Assembly (NCBI GenBank): GCA_963921795.1
Contig: OY997647.1
Span: forward strand, 62,329,155 to 62,393,154
Origin: Nannobrachium achirus
Taxonomy: Eukaryota; Chordata; Actinopteri; Myctophiformes; Myctophidae
Length of the DNA: 64,000 nt
Reading direction: 5' to 3'
How positions within the stretch are numbered: position 1 is the stretch's first letter; each line of letters starts with the position of its first letter. The notes below the pieces were generated by a model that had not been told where the DNA came from, ran no database searches, and saw only the letters and a program-made list of their open reading frames with translations. This document shows positions 63,100-64,000 of this stretch, in pieces. Position numbers and translations under genes: made by a program.

Positions 63100-64000
63100 C
63101 ACACATACTCCAAACCAAGACTTCCAAACAATGCCAATATAAGGATTAAATAGATGTGCGCTGCTGACAGACAGAGCCACACAAGACACAACCAGCGCAA
63201 CCAATCGAAACGTCCATTTAACATAGCGTGCTTTACAAAGCAAAACGCACTGTCCACCATCATGTAACAACACCAGCTATCAATGTAAAGAAAGACCACG
63301 TCAAGAAAGACCCACATTAAATAGACAAAAACAGCCTAAGTGTATCAATCTGTCTTTCAATGTTATATGAGATACATAAAGTGGTTCCTGTGTAAATAAG
63401 CTGTAAGGTTTACTAGGATCTCCTTTTAGCTGACCAGTGATTTGTACTGTCATGAAACTGTACCTTTTCCAATTGCAAACTTCTAATACATTCTTCAATG
63501 ATCAATCAATGGAAATTAAATGCACAGCGGCATATCCCAGCAATATAAATTAATTCAGTTTCTCTCACCAATGAAGTTGTTCACTGAAGAAAAGAAAAAC
63601 ATCCTCCTGTCCTTTTGGGTGAATTTCTCAAAGATGGGTTCATAAAGCTATCATTCCTTTTAAGTTCTGTCCATCTTTTCATAAAACAGTCTTCTTGAAA
63701 AGGCAACGATAATAATAAATCCACAGCGTTCACTCCAGCTGCAGCCATGTCGCGTCTGTTTACTTTACAAGTTTCACGTGTAGTGCATAGTGAGTGTGAA
63801 ACATGCTTGTTGTTCCACTCCCAAGTCCCGGAAAAGCTGTGTTGTGATTGGCCAGTAGTCACTTGACCTCATTTTGATTGGTGGTTGAACGTGGGTGTTC
63901 CGTATACCTTGACCAGAGCCCTCAAATATGATTGGTTGATCAAACTGACAATCCACACCAAGGCTTGTATTATGGGGAACTGGCTCAGGGAATTCTGGAA
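63100..64000. other. Gene-free window end
   Basis: Apart from the LINE remnant near 63355, no recognised coding or repeat feature. Confidence 0.5.
63355..63512 (+). mobile_element. Diverged LINE 3' end
   Basis: Shares GATCTCCTTTTAG and CATGAAACTGTACCTTTTCC with the copies at 49985 and 60893. Confidence 0.5.

Overview
The window looks like a teleost (ray-finned fish) nuclear locus. It has long CA/GT microsatellites, a dense mixture of small non-autonomous DNA transposons (hAT type with 8-bp target duplications, TTAA-type, TA-type), a Penelope-like retroelement remnant, a tRNA-derived SINE, and a spliced vertebrate gene with large introns. Species cannot be fixed from sequence alone.

Layout. 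Positions 1-21000 are intergenic: microsatellites, nested MITEs and stretches where I see nothing. From 21018 to 50497 (+ strand) lies one complete spliced gene that I reconstruct as 19 coding exons. Every splice phase matches, giving a 2057-residue open frame. I identify it as TOPAZ1, a germ-cell gene; the identification rests on its C-terminal exons (a CCCH finger C-x8-C-x5-C-x3-H followed by a helical-repeat region) and its fast-evolving N-terminus. Inside its last intron, on the opposite strand (48073-48660), sits an intact single-coding-exon gene that I recognise as the UPF0449/C19orf25 homologue, carrying an in-frame 30-bp minisatellite. From 50500 to 64000 the window is again intergenic: the TOPAZ1 3'UTR, large foldback elements, a Penelope-like remnant with a hammerhead ribozyme core on the minus strand, a SINE, LINE 3' tails and a 200-N gap.

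The most unusual signal is a recurrent palindromic hairpin, about 43 copies counting partial ones. Its outer stem reads roughly AAAATAGC(A/C)GATCTACAAGC, mirrored on the other arm. It sits near the middle of at least eight otherwise unrelated transposon families. Family-specific substitutions occur in both arms at once, and shortened copies have mostly lost sequence symmetrically around the apex. Many copies sit in TOPAZ1 introns, so they would be transcribed with a germline gene. Several host elements are nested (hairpin inside a TA-type MITE inside a hAT MITE), and both empty and filled versions are present in the window.
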